36,835 nucleotides of DNA from a virus: positions 1-36,835 of the IMG/VR virus record IMGVR_UViG_3300032315_001259; one strand, written 5' to 3'. The notes beneath the pieces were generated by a model. It did not search any database, had not been told where the DNA came from, and saw only the letters and a list, made by a program, of their open reading frames with translations. Made by a program: the position numbers and the translations under genes. Shown here in pieces: positions 18,101 through 23,811 of this stretch (position 1 is the first letter of the stretch; the number at the start of each line of letters is the position of its first letter).

Positions 18101-19810
18101 AACAAAATAATTTACATTACCATTCGTGTAAGTTAAGTTAGTACCGGAAAGGGTAGTGACAATACCAGTATTATAATAAGCATTACTTCCACTTAAAGTA
18201 GTGATGTTACCAGTTGTAATAGTAGCAGCGGAACCAACAAAATAATTTACATTACCATTCGTGTAAGTTAAGTTAGTACCAGAAAGCGTGGTTACAATTC
18301 CGGTATTATAATAAGCATTAGAACCACTTAAAGTAGTAATATTGCCAGTCGTATATGTAAGCGCAGTACCAGTAAGAGCAGTTACACTTCCATTCGTGTA
18401 AGTTAAGTTAGTACCAGAAAGCGTGGTTACAATTCCGGTATTGTAATAAGCATTGGAACCTGATAGTGTAGTGACATTACCATTCGTGTAAGTTAAGTTA
18501 GTACCAGAAAGCGTGGTTACAATTCCGGTATTATAATAAGCATTGGAACCACTTAAAGTAGTAATATTGCCAGTAGTGATTGTAGCGGCAGTGCCAACAA
18601 TATAGGTTATATTTCCATTCGTATAAGTTAGATTAGTACCAGAAAGTGTTGTAGTAATACCAGTATTATAATAAGCATTGGAACCTGACAATGTAGTGAT
18701 ATTGCCAGTAGTTATTGTTGCTGCTGTTCCAGTAAGATAACTTACATTTCCGTTGGTATAAATTAAATTAGTACCACTTAAAGTAGTTACAATACCGGTA
18801 TTGTAGTAAGAATTGCTACCTGACAATGTAGTGATATTGCCAGTAGTATATGTTAAAGCAGTACCAGCAAGTGCAGTTACAACACCTACATTATGATAAC
18901 CATAAGTACCACTTAAAGTAGTTACAATTCCGGTATTATAATAGAGATTACTGCCAGATAATGTGGTGATATTGCCAGTAGTGATTGTAGCGGCAGTACC
19001 AGTAATAGAAGTTAATGATGAATTGGCATAAGTTAAGTTAGTACCGGATAATGTGGTTACAATTCCAGTATTATAATAAGCATTGCTACCAGATATTGTG
19101 GTGATATTACCAGTTGTATAAGTTAGTGCTGTACCGGCAAGAGCAGTTATAATACCAACGTTATAGTATCCATAAGTACCAGATAATGTAGCAATATTAC
19201 CAGTAGTAATAGTAGCAGCAGCGCCAGTAATATAAGTTACATTTCCGTTGGTATAAGTTAAGTTAGTACCAGAAAGTGTTGTAGTAATACCAGTATTATA
19301 ATAAGCATCACTTCCACTTAATGTAGTAATATTACCAGTAGTGTATGTTAAAGCAGTACCAGCAAGTGCAGTTACAACTCCTACATTATGATAACCATAA
19401 GTACCAGAAAGTGTAGTGACAATACCAGTATTGTAATAGAGATTATTGCCAGATAATGTGGTGATATTGCCAGTAGTATAAGTTAGTGCTGTACCAGCAA
19501 GTGCTGTAACTAATCCTACGTTATAATACTCATAAGTACCAGAAAGTGTGGTGATATTTCCAATACTATAAGTTGCTGCTGTACCTGCAATTGTAGTAAT
19601 TGTTGCAACACCAGCATTAATCTGTCCGTTAAATGTAACAGCAGTAACAACACCAGTAAATCCACCATCACCAACTACATATAAAGATGACCCAGCAAAT
19701 GTTGTTCCAATGCCGACATTTCCAGTAACCTGCAATGAAGTAGTATTTTCACTAAAAGAAGAAATACCAACCTTAAGATTTCTTTGTCTGCCGCTTAAGA
19801 ACTGTGTCAT
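12140..19810 (-). CDS. Giant repetitive tail fibre (2556 aa), no S74 domain
   Basis: After ~65 N-terminal residues (MTQFLSGRQRNLKVGISSFS) the protein is dominated by a 15-residue repeat of consensus G(T/S)xxxYxxGx(I/V)TxL(S/T), in two blocks (about residues 65-950 and 1165-1665), roughly ninety units in all. The blocks are split by a domain containing TQ-type linker LVTNLNAQYLNSQPG and GGIAVASTVGSPLISMRTVG. Beyond residue 1665 three copies of a YYGDG(R/S)(N/K)L(T/I)GVNAFNVI module alternate with two blocks of GxxAGxxNTTGxxN repeats resembling trimeric-autotransporter heads. The chain ends VRVKGVNILDEALRLSIAFG with no S74 dyad. Regular short repeats with conserved Gly and Leu suggest a long beta-solenoid or trimeric beta-helix shaft. 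It is probably the longest fibre of the virion. Confidence 0.92.
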   Translation of the reverse strand: MTQFLSGRQRNLKVGISSFSENTTSLQVTGNVGIGTTFAGSSLYVVGDGGFTGVVTAVTFNGQINAGVATITTIAGTAATYSIGNITTLSGTYEYYNVGLVTALAGTALTYTTGNITTLSGNNLYYNTGIVTTLSGTYGYHNVGVVTALAGTALTYTTGNITTLSGSDAYYNTGITTTLSGTNLTYTNGNVTYITGAAATITTGNIATLSGTYGYYNVGIITALAGTALTYTTGNITTISGSNAYYNTGIVTTLSGTNLTYANSSLTSITGTAATITTGNITTLSGSNLYYNTGIVTTLSGTYGYHNVGVVTALAGTALTYTTGNITTLSGSNSYYNTGIVTTLSGTNLIYTNGNVSYLTGTAATITTGNITTLSGSNAYYNTGITTTLSGTNLTYTNGNITYIVGTAATITTGNITTLSGSNAYYNTGIVTTLSGTNLTYTNGNVTTLSGSNAYYNTGIVTTLSGTNLTYTNGSVTALTGTALTYTTGNITTLSGSNAYYNTGIVTTLSGTNLTYTNGNVNYFVGSAATITTGNITTLSGSNAYYNTGIVTTLSGTNLTYTNGNVNYFVGTALTYTTGNITTLSGSNAYYNTGIVTTLSGTNLTYTNSSLTSITGTSATITTGNITILSGSNLYYNTGIVTTLSGTYGYHNVGVVTALAGTALTYTTGNITTISGSNSYYNTGIVTTLSGTNLTYTNSSLTFITGTAATITTGNITTLNGSNAYYNTGITTTLSGTNLTYTNSSLTSITGTSATITSANIATLSGTYAYQNVGLITALAGTALTYTAGNINTLSGTYGYYNIGVITALTGTALTYTNGNITALSGTGITYTNGNINTLTGTYAYQNVGIITALAGTGITYTAGNITTLSGNTVYYNTGIVTDIKGTNLNYTGVGTVNTLNSFTGNITNLNTNAGIVTDINGTNLNYTGVGTISTLKSNSGIITTLSVTDATIANLNVTNNINSSGVVTAYSFVSTVGTGSAPISVASSTLVTNLNAQYLNSQPGSFYQNADNLNSGTVSANRLATSNNFSIFGDLSVSGNLSIGGTSATISVNTLSITDRDIITGVVTSNYGGPTDLSNDNTANHGGIAVASTVGSPLISMRTVGINSLPDTYKQIMWVKSGTFSGLNTDVFMFNYGVGIGSTQVPNGVRLAVGGVQITDSTVNSLVGNIDYLAGTAVTYTSGNINTLTGTYVYQNVGLITALSGTGITYTNGNINTLTGTYAYQNVGIITALAGTAVTYTFGNVGTLSGENLYYNTGIVTALTGTAVTYTTGNITTLSGSNAYYNTGIVTTLSGTNLTYTNSSLTSLTGTSATITTGNITTLSGSNAYYNTGIVTTLSGTNLTYTNSSLTSITGTSATITTGNITTLSGSNAYYNTGIVTTLSGTTATYNTGIVTTLSATYGYQNIGIATALAGTALTYTTGNITTLSGSNAYYNTGIVTTLSGTNLTYTNGSVTSLTGTAATVTTGNIITLSGSNAYYNTGIVTTLSGTNLTYTNGNVTYITGTAATITTGNITTISGSNAYYNTGIVTTLSGTNLTYSNSSLTSITGTSATITTGNITTLSGSNAYYNTGITTTLSGTNLTYTNGSISALTGTAATITTGNITTLSGSNAYYNIGIVTSLVGAALTYTSGNITTISGSNAYYNTGIITTLSGTNINYSGISTLGSILINAGIISATSPSGIVTYYGDGRNLTGVNAFNVINQTLSSSVVYPTFANSVGVTSIGISTTQVVFIPSTGNLGIGTTNPTSKLEVNGTLGFSTYLWYGATTAQIKIGDSQTGKSLLPSSQNANILIGVGAGSSLSTGDYNTFIGQDAGYFSNSDGNTLIGESSGYFNTTGFNNVFVGRYAGFNNTTGYLNSFFGQSAGVNNTTGDFNVAVGEQSGSANESGSRNVYLGAETGISVNASNKIIIGSGDGFSNKFDSPDTEKNTQLAIGVRTDSNESKYWLVGNENFNIGIGTTNPTSKLQVSGDVSVSGVVTATTFYGNVNATGGSGSINVTNINVGVGTITSLFGTNLNYSGVSTVAGVQISAGIITAVGVGTVVYYGDGSKLIGVNAFNVIQQNVLSSPVYPTLATNIGVSSVGISSTGLVFIPSSNSLGIGTTTPSTNLDVNGNVRIRGGIYDSTNAVGNSGYVLTSNGSSIVWQSAGGVGIVTNPSGIDKQLQYNRAGIFSGTNQVYYDYNTGYLGISTSTPKFNLEVVGGIGATTLTISGVSTFVGGPVLIGSGTSTGTASQRLQITGGAYISGNLGLGVSNPTTRISIAGTTGISFADSNIRLGNEFTGSSITSGSNNNFLGNGAGQSNTTGYDNNFFGYYAGFANIDGNFNNFFGPYTGGMNTSGSSNNFIGNFAGQFNTTGSDNIFIGPSAGSNNQTGSENVIIGKDQNTPILNGSNQLVIGAGSTAWITGNSSYNVGIGTTNPTSKLQVVGNVSITGISTLGSVSINAGIISATSPSGIVTYYGDGRNLTGVNAFNVINQTLASSPVYPTLANNVGVSSVGISSTGLVFIPSTGNLGIGTTNPVYKLDVAGDINSSTVVRVKGVNILDEALRLSIAFG
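12610..12960 (-). repeat. GxxAGxxNTTGxxN head-like repeats, block near C-terminus of giant fibre
   Basis: About six or seven repeats of ~17-18 residues, such as NTTGYDNNFFGYYAG and NTTGSDNIFIGPSAG. The type matches the cut-off gene at 1-326. It probably forms a short trimeric head domain near the fibre end. Confidence 0.8.
14080..14450 (-). repeat. GxxAGxxNTTGxxN head-like repeats, upstream block
   Basis: About seven repeats of ~17-18 residues, such as GDYNTFIGQDAGYF, NTTGFNNVFVGRYAG and NTTGDFNVAVGEQSG. It is a second, diverged block of the repeat class found at 12610-12960, placed between two copies of the VNAFNVI module. Confidence 0.8.
14810..16320 (-). repeat. 45-bp tandem repeat array 2 (15-residue units)
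   Basis: About 33 in-frame 45-bp units (estimated from length) encode variants of GSNAYYNTGIVTTLS, GTNLTYTNGNVTYIT and GTAATITTGNITTLS. Many neighbouring units are nearly identical at DNA level, for example repeated plus-strand CCAGTATTATAATAAGCATT. Confidence 0.9.
16960..19620 (-). repeat. 45-bp tandem repeat array 1 (15-residue units)
   Basis: About 59 in-frame 45-bp units by length, of the same consensus as array 2. Units cycle through three flavours (NAYYNTG, NLTYTNG and AATITTG types). At the distal end (near 16980-17160) the units degrade into GTNLNYTGVGTxxTL spacers. Confidence 0.9.
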
Positions 19811-19817
19811 TTTTTTA

Positions 19818-20159
19818 TTAGTTGAGTGTTTCTAAAATACTACCGATAAACTTAATATTATTTGGATCACTTGCCGATAAAACCAAAGCATCACCAGATT
19901 GTAAAATTAACTTACCGGACAAAAGTGACGTAGTATCATTGCCAGAAATTGGAAAACTTTTTACAATTTCGGTTGTGACTGCAATACCACTAATTGTTCT
20001 TTGATGATAAAATGAAATTGTATAAGTAGAAGAACTAATATTTGCTGCTTGTGCCAATAAAACAACACCAGTATATCCAACGGGAGCGGTATAAATTCCA
20101 ACTGGATTTGTTGGTGCTATTTGCGTAACCGTCTTAAAAACATTTAATGCTAATGCCAT
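19818..20159 (-). CDS. Small virion-associated protein of fibre cassette, paralogue (113 aa)
   Basis: This is homologous to 11808-12134 through GIYTAP, AANIS, SFPISG, GKLILQSGDALVL and the SILETLN end. It is a probable single beta-sandwich domain with no enzyme motif. A strong AGGAGGA lies nine bases before the ATG, inside the last codons of the upstream gene, giving coupled translation. It sits eight bases ahead of the 2556-aa fibre, the same order as its paralogue and the 1442-aa fibre. A structural adaptor or assembly role is inferred from position only. Confidence 0.82.
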   Translation of the reverse strand: MALALNVFKTVTQIAPTNPVGIYTAPVGYTGVVLLAQAANISSSTYTISFYHQRTISGIAVTTEIVKSFPISGNDTTSLLSGKLILQSGDALVLSASDPNNIKFIGSILETLN

Positions 20160-20162
20160 TTC

Positions 20163-22019
20163 TTATTGTCCTCCTAGTGCTAGAATGAATGGTGTCATTG
20201 TTGAAAATAAACTTTTTGAATAAAAAGTTCCAGAAATCGTTCCGGTATTTTGATTAATTGCAACACCATCACCAATTCTAAAATTGCCAGATTGGTCAGT
20301 GCTCGTGAAAACTACTAGACCACCATTACGAGCATCAGTTTCATTATCTTGTATTGGAACTCCACCAGTAGAAGGAAGAGCAGAAGAAATTGTAACTCCA
20401 GAACCAATATATTCAAATGAATGTCCAGATGCTAGTACTCTACTTTGTTTGAAAAATGGAACCGTAGTTCCAACTCCAACAGCATAAGGTACATTATCAT
20501 TCAAAGTAATAGTACAAATTCCGGCAGAAATTGGTGTTGAACTCTTAATGGTGTAATAAGTTTGTAATAATTGAGCAGTTGCTGTAGCTGTATTTATTCC
20601 AACATTTGGAGAGTCAATTACAACGGTTGGAGTTGAAGTATATCCACGACCATTAGATACAATTTCAAATCCAGTTATACTTCCATTACTAATTACTGCA
20701 ACTGCCTGTGCCTGAACGCCCCAGGAAGTACTTGGGGGACTGATAGTGACTGTTGGTGTGGTTGTATAACCAGTTCCACCAGAACCTACTACAACACGAT
20801 TTAAGGTGTAGAAAAGACCATCCAAATAAACTGCCTGCCCATCATATGGACGAACTATATTATTTTTAACTGTCCCACCAGAAACATAAACTTGATCGGG
20901 TGTTGTAGAGACTCCTACATTAATTGAAAATGAAGTAGAACTTGGGATACTTGCAATTTCAAAAATATATCCTTTATCACCGCTTGGATATATTGCAGTT
21001 CCCCCAATACCAGTACAGGTAAATTGAAGACCAGATATTGAAACACCCATTCCAACATTAAAGTTGTGTGGAGATGAAGTTGTGATGGTTGTTACGCCAG
21101 TTGTATTTGTATAAACGGCATTTGATACATTTAACGTAGGAGTAGTTAAATTTAATACAAATGTATCACTATTTGCACTTGCATAAGAAGTTATTATTCC
21201 AGTATATTTGCTTGGTCCTACACCATCACCAACCAATCCGTAATTTCCAAATGATGAATTTGAGTTAGTTAAATCGCAGGCACCACCACTTCCGCAATAT
21301 ACTGCTACGTCATTACAAATTGTAAAGAGTGATACTAATTGGGCATACCCTTCATTCGTAATTGAAATACCAATACCACCTTGATTGTATTGAGTATAGC
21401 TATCAAGAACCATAGATTTTGTAGGTCCGATAGAATGCCTACCATCAATTCTCATTCCAATACTATTGGGAATAAAGTTTGTACAGTTTTGAATATAAGG
21501 TGATTGGTTATTATAAACTGGTATATTTGGATTAAATGAAAAAATTGCACCAGTATTTGCCGCACCCACAAATGACATATTGGAAATATAATTTCCATTT
21601 CCAACGTAAAATAAATCTCCTTGATTTTGTAAAGAAACTGAAACTTCTCTTAAACTATCTCCAACAATACTTATTTGATCTGGAAGTGTAATTGGATTAT
21701 TTTCTACATAAGATCCAGGAGCAACCCTAATAACTGTGCTTGTTGTTGCAACTGCAACTGCTCCTGCGATTGTTGCCTTTGCGTCTCCAAGTCTTCTTCC
21801 TGTGTTTGTGTCGCTTCCGTCTCTTGTGACATATAAAATATTAGTAACAGTGGATCCAGCACCCAATCTTATGATGTCTGTTCCTATACCAGTTCTCTCT
21901 CGTCTGGTATAAAGTTCAGCATCATAAGTATTAAGACCTAATTCTCCTAGTTGTATATCCGTAAGACCCGGAGGTTTTCCAGGCACAGAGGATCTTTTTA
22001 TCCTAATCGGTGTGCTCAT
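20163..22019 (-). CDS. Pectate-lyase-fold (beta-helix) virion protein (618 aa)
   Basis: Residues 1-53 (IRIKRSSVPGKPPGLTDIQLGELGLNTYD in context) are a typical cyanomyovirus structural N-terminus. ILYVTRDGSDTNTG at ~61-74 and IRVAPGSYVENNPITLP at ~97-113 are the hallmark opening of a right-handed parallel beta-helix (DUF1565/pectate-lyase-like). A mid-protein region EGYAQLVSLF ... CDLTNSNSSFGNYGL matches GGFVQCVSIF ... SITNSNSNFGAVAL in the 2246-aa fibre, so the two share a domain. Two GxGYTxxPTVxI repeats and a C-terminal DQSGNFRIGDGVAINQNTGTISG motif follow. It is probably a baseplate-proximal fibre or spike; no polysaccharide-cleaving residues can be assigned. Confidence 0.87.
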   Translation of the reverse strand: MSTPIRIKRSSVPGKPPGLTDIQLGELGLNTYDAELYTRRERTGIGTDIIRLGAGSTVTNILYVTRDGSDTNTGRRLGDAKATIAGAVAVATTSTVIRVAPGSYVENNPITLPDQISIVGDSLREVSVSLQNQGDLFYVGNGNYISNMSFVGAANTGAIFSFNPNIPVYNNQSPYIQNCTNFIPNSIGMRIDGRHSIGPTKSMVLDSYTQYNQGGIGISITNEGYAQLVSLFTICNDVAVYCGSGGACDLTNSNSSFGNYGLVGDGVGPSKYTGIITSYASANSDTFVLNLTTPTLNVSNAVYTNTTGVTTITTSSPHNFNVGMGVSISGLQFTCTGIGGTAIYPSGDKGYIFEIASIPSSTSFSINVGVSTTPDQVYVSGGTVKNNIVRPYDGQAVYLDGLFYTLNRVVVGSGGTGYTTTPTVTISPPSTSWGVQAQAVAVISNGSITGFEIVSNGRGYTSTPTVVIDSPNVGINTATATAQLLQTYYTIKSSTPISAGICTITLNDNVPYAVGVGTTVPFFKQSRVLASGHSFEYIGSGVTISSALPSTGGVPIQDNETDARNGGLVVFTSTDQSGNFRIGDGVAINQNTGTISGTFYSKSLFSTMTPFILALGGQ

Positions 22020-22032
22020 TTATAGATTTCGG

Positions 22033-22040
22033 TATTTACC
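22033..22040 (-). promoter_or_regulatory. Weak candidate late promoter, GGTAAATA
   Basis: GGTAAATA lies 13 bases before the ATG at 22019, downstream of the hairpin at 22043-22068. A terminator there would isolate the long operon 22019 to 7478, so a promoter is expected close by. The match is partial and the spacing resembles the 14-base class at 2783 and 4447 rather than the 25-28-base class. Confidence 0.25.
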
Positions 22041-22042
22041 AA

Positions 22043-22068
22043 AAAAGAGGGATATATATCCCTCTTTT
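22043..22068 (-). terminator. Palindromic intrinsic terminator (likely bidirectional)
   Basis: A perfect 26-base palindrome with arms AAAAGAGGGA and TCCCTCTTTT around TATATA. On the minus strand it ends in six T, a good rho-independent terminator for the 61-aa gene just upstream. It is symmetric and could also stop plus-strand transcripts. Confidence 0.8.
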
Positions 22069-22096
22069 ATTTAGTATTAAATTTTAAAGTAGGTTT

Positions 22097-22282
22097 TTAT
22101 TCTGGTGCTACAACTTCTGTTGGTGCTTCTTCTTGAAGGACAAGATTGAGTGCTTCAATGGCTCCTTGAAGACGAATAAATTGTTCTTTCTTTTGAATAA
22201 ATGATTGTTCGGTCTGAAGAATATCTTGGCGAAGTTCCTCTGCTTGTTTAGTCAAATTTTCAAGCATTTCTTGTGGTTTCAT
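22097..22282 (-). CDS. Small coiled-coil protein, paralogue (61 aa)
   Basis: Helical and charged (MLENLTKQAEELRQDILQTE), sharing (K)xEQFIRLQGAIEAL with EQFLKLQGIVEYL of the 64-aa protein at 7253-7447. The C-terminus is acidic with Pro and Val. It stands alone as a one-gene unit, with an exact TATAAATA promoter 25 bases upstream and the palindromic terminator 29 bases after its stop. An individually controlled late gene of this size may encode an assembly or virion component needed in its own amount. The function is unknown. Confidence 0.8.
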   Translation of the reverse strand: MKPQEMLENLTKQAEELRQDILQTEQSFIQKKEQFIRLQGAIEALNLVLQEEAPTEVVAPE

Positions 22283-22307
22283 ACGTGATATAGAATAACT
22301 ACGGGAT

Positions 22308-22315
22308 TATTTATA
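22308..22315 (-). promoter_or_regulatory. T4-type late promoter, TATAAATA
   Basis: An exact octamer on the minus strand, 25 bases before the ATG at 22282. It lies back to back with a plus-strand candidate at 22326-22333. Confidence 0.75.
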
Positions 22316-22325
22316 GCGTTTGTAA

Positions 22326-22333
22326 TATAGATA
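22326..22333 (+). promoter_or_regulatory. Candidate late promoter, TATAGATA
   Basis: One mismatch to TATAAATA on the plus strand, 28 bases before the ATG at 22362, within the spacing class of the better matches. It forms a divergent pair with 22308-22315. Confidence 0.45.
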
Positions 22334-22361
22334 CATCATACAAAATTATTAACCTCTCATA

Positions 22362-22937
22362 ATGAGTCAAATGGAATTAAATACCAAAAGTTTTTATCAC
22401 ATTCCATCTGGAATACCCAAGGAAGTATGTGAAATTATTAAAAATACTTGTCGTGGAGATGACGAAATTGAAGATTCAGTCGTGTTCCCAAACAAAATAA
22501 TAGATACTAAAATTAGAAAAAGCAAATCCTTATGGTTGCCTACTGATGGTTGGATTGCCGGAATGTTGGCGCATTTCATATATCATTCTAATTTTAATTT
22601 TTTTCATTATGATTTACATCAATGGGCAGATAGAATTCAATATACTGTATATGAAGGAAAGGGAAGTCATTATGGTTGGCATTATGATACGGCACTAAGT
22701 TCTTTTTACGAAAATTCTATGCGAAAATTATCTATAACTATGATGCTTTCAGAAAAAGATGAGTATGAAGGAGGGCAATTTCAATTAATGCTATCTCCAA
22801 AAGATATGAAAACTTTTGATCTGAACCTAGGAGACGTTATTATATTCCCTTCGGAGTTAATGCATCGTGTGAGACCTTTGAAAAGTGGAACCAGAACTAC
22901 ATTAGTTGGATGGTTTGGTGGACCACCTTTAAGATAA
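22362..22937 (+). CDS. 2-oxoglutarate/Fe(II)-dependent oxygenase, prolyl-hydroxylase type (191 aa)
   Basis: Iron ligands H107-x-D109 (HYGWHYDTALS) and H168 (ELMHRV), and the 2-oxoglutarate-binding R178 (GTRTTLVGWFGG), are all present in the right order and spacing. EGGQFQLML and GDVIIFPS are the conserved core strands of the P4Hc/PiuC-like family. Such genes are frequent in cyanomyoviruses, and their substrate is not established. It opens a three-gene plus-strand island followed by an unknown protein and a glycine-rich, partly collagen-like adhesin. The start MSQMEL is the first ATG in the frame, with no strong ribosome-binding site. The island orientation, opposite to all surrounding genes, hints at acquisition as a block. 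Confidence 0.92.
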   Translation: MSQMELNTKSFYHIPSGIPKEVCEIIKNTCRGDDEIEDSVVFPNKIIDTKIRKSKSLWLPTDGWIAGMLAHFIYHSNFNFFHYDLHQWADRIQYTVYEGKGSHYGWHYDTALSSFYENSMRKLSITMMLSEKDEYEGGQFQLMLSPKDMKTFDLNLGDVIIFPSELMHRVRPLKSGTRTTLVGWFGGPPLR

Positions 22938-22945
22938 TATGCGAA

Positions 22946-22974
22946 TTGCAAAATCACAAAACCTATGCTATACT
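22946..22974 (+). promoter_or_regulatory. Sigma70-like promoter, TTGCAA-17-TATACT
   Basis: The -35 box TTGCAA (22946-22951) and -10 box TATACT (22969-22974) have the optimal 17-base spacer. They lie between the oxygenase stop and the ATG at 22997. This implies host-polymerase transcription of the next gene apart from the late programme. Confidence 0.5.
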
Positions 22975-22996
22975 TTACGAAATAGATTTATTTGAA

Positions 22997-23782
22997 ATGA
23001 AAACCAATGTGATTGAATTTTTTACCTACGATAGAAATTCTGAAATGATACCAGAACCATATCCTGCTTATAGAAATATTCCAAAATGGTTTTCTGATAC
23101 TCCCACCATATCCAGGGCGTCAAAGTGCCCATTTAGATACTTGGCGGATAATTTTGTACAAATTGACAAGAAAGTAAATGTCAAAGGATGTCCAGGCATA
23201 ATTGACTATGTTTCGTCTGGATATATTATTCCTAGTTGGAATAATTTTTTAGCAAGAAACGATAATGGAAAATTGTATTTTAATTGGGAACATCAATTGG
23301 GTGAGGATTATACATTACACGAATCTGATACTCAAGCATCTGGATTGACAGAAGAAGAGAAACCATTATATCAAGGATTTCATAAAATTTCAACACCTTG
23401 GTATATTAAAACAAGTCCAGGAGTCTCCTGTTTGGTTACTCACCCAACGTGGCACAGAGAAAAAAGGTTTACCAGTGTAAGTGGAGTTATGCATACAGAT
23501 AAATCTCCAATGCCATTAAAGTGGTTTTTTGAGTGGAATCAAGAACTAAAAAATGATATGACTGCCGATAATATAACCAAAGAACAAATTATTGAAAAAG
23601 GAACACCCCTCATTTTGATTACTCCATTTGTTAGATCAAAGTTTGATCATAAAATAAATTATGTAACTGAAAATGAAATGAATATTAAAATAAAATACAA
23701 AACATCAATTTTTGTTCACGATTGGTTGAATAAATCAGGATATAACGAATTTAGAAAAAATATTGGAAAATTATTCAAATAA
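22997..23782 (+). CDS. Conserved marine-phage protein of unknown function (261 aa)
   Basis: Conserved-looking motifs are PEPYPAYRNIPKWF at ~16-29, CPGIIDYVSSGYIIPSWNNF in the first third, a WYIKTSPGVSCLVTHPTW segment, GVMHTD and a KGTPLILITPFVR segment. Similar P-x-PxW, GY-x-x-P, PWxIxTPPGYS and GTPxxxxxPxxR patterns recur in a family seen in many marine phages. It somewhat resembles DUF6065, but I cannot confirm that. No known catalytic motif, signal peptide or membrane segment is visible. The frame is open from 22910, but the ATG at 22997 avoids overlap with the oxygenase and follows a sigma70-like promoter. Confidence 0.78.
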   Translation: MKTNVIEFFTYDRNSEMIPEPYPAYRNIPKWFSDTPTISRASKCPFRYLADNFVQIDKKVNVKGCPGIIDYVSSGYIIPSWNNFLARNDNGKLYFNWEHQLGEDYTLHESDTQASGLTEEEKPLYQGFHKISTPWYIKTSPGVSCLVTHPTWHREKRFTSVSGVMHTDKSPMPLKWFFEWNQELKNDMTADNITKEQIIEKGTPLILITPFVRSKFDHKINYVTENEMNIKIKYKTSIFVHDWLNKSGYNEFRKNIGKLFK

Positions 23783-23785
23783 ATA
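23778..23785 (+). promoter_or_regulatory. T4-type late promoter, AATAAATA
   Basis: A plus-strand octamer 26 bases before the ATG at 23812, overlapping the TAA stop of the preceding gene. The spacing equals that of the minus-strand late promoters. Confidence 0.6.
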
Positions 23786-23811
23786 GAGATATTGCGTTAA
23801 AAAATATTCAA

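Noticed and set aside
12140-19810. Dense short repeats that might be taken for a CRISPR array
   Set aside because: The period is 45 bp, in frame with a single open reading frame and without unique spacers; it encodes a protein repeat.
22910-22996. N-terminal extension of the 261-aa plus-strand protein
   Set aside because: It overlaps the end of the oxygenase and crosses a sigma70-like promoter; the ATG at 22997 begins the conserved part.
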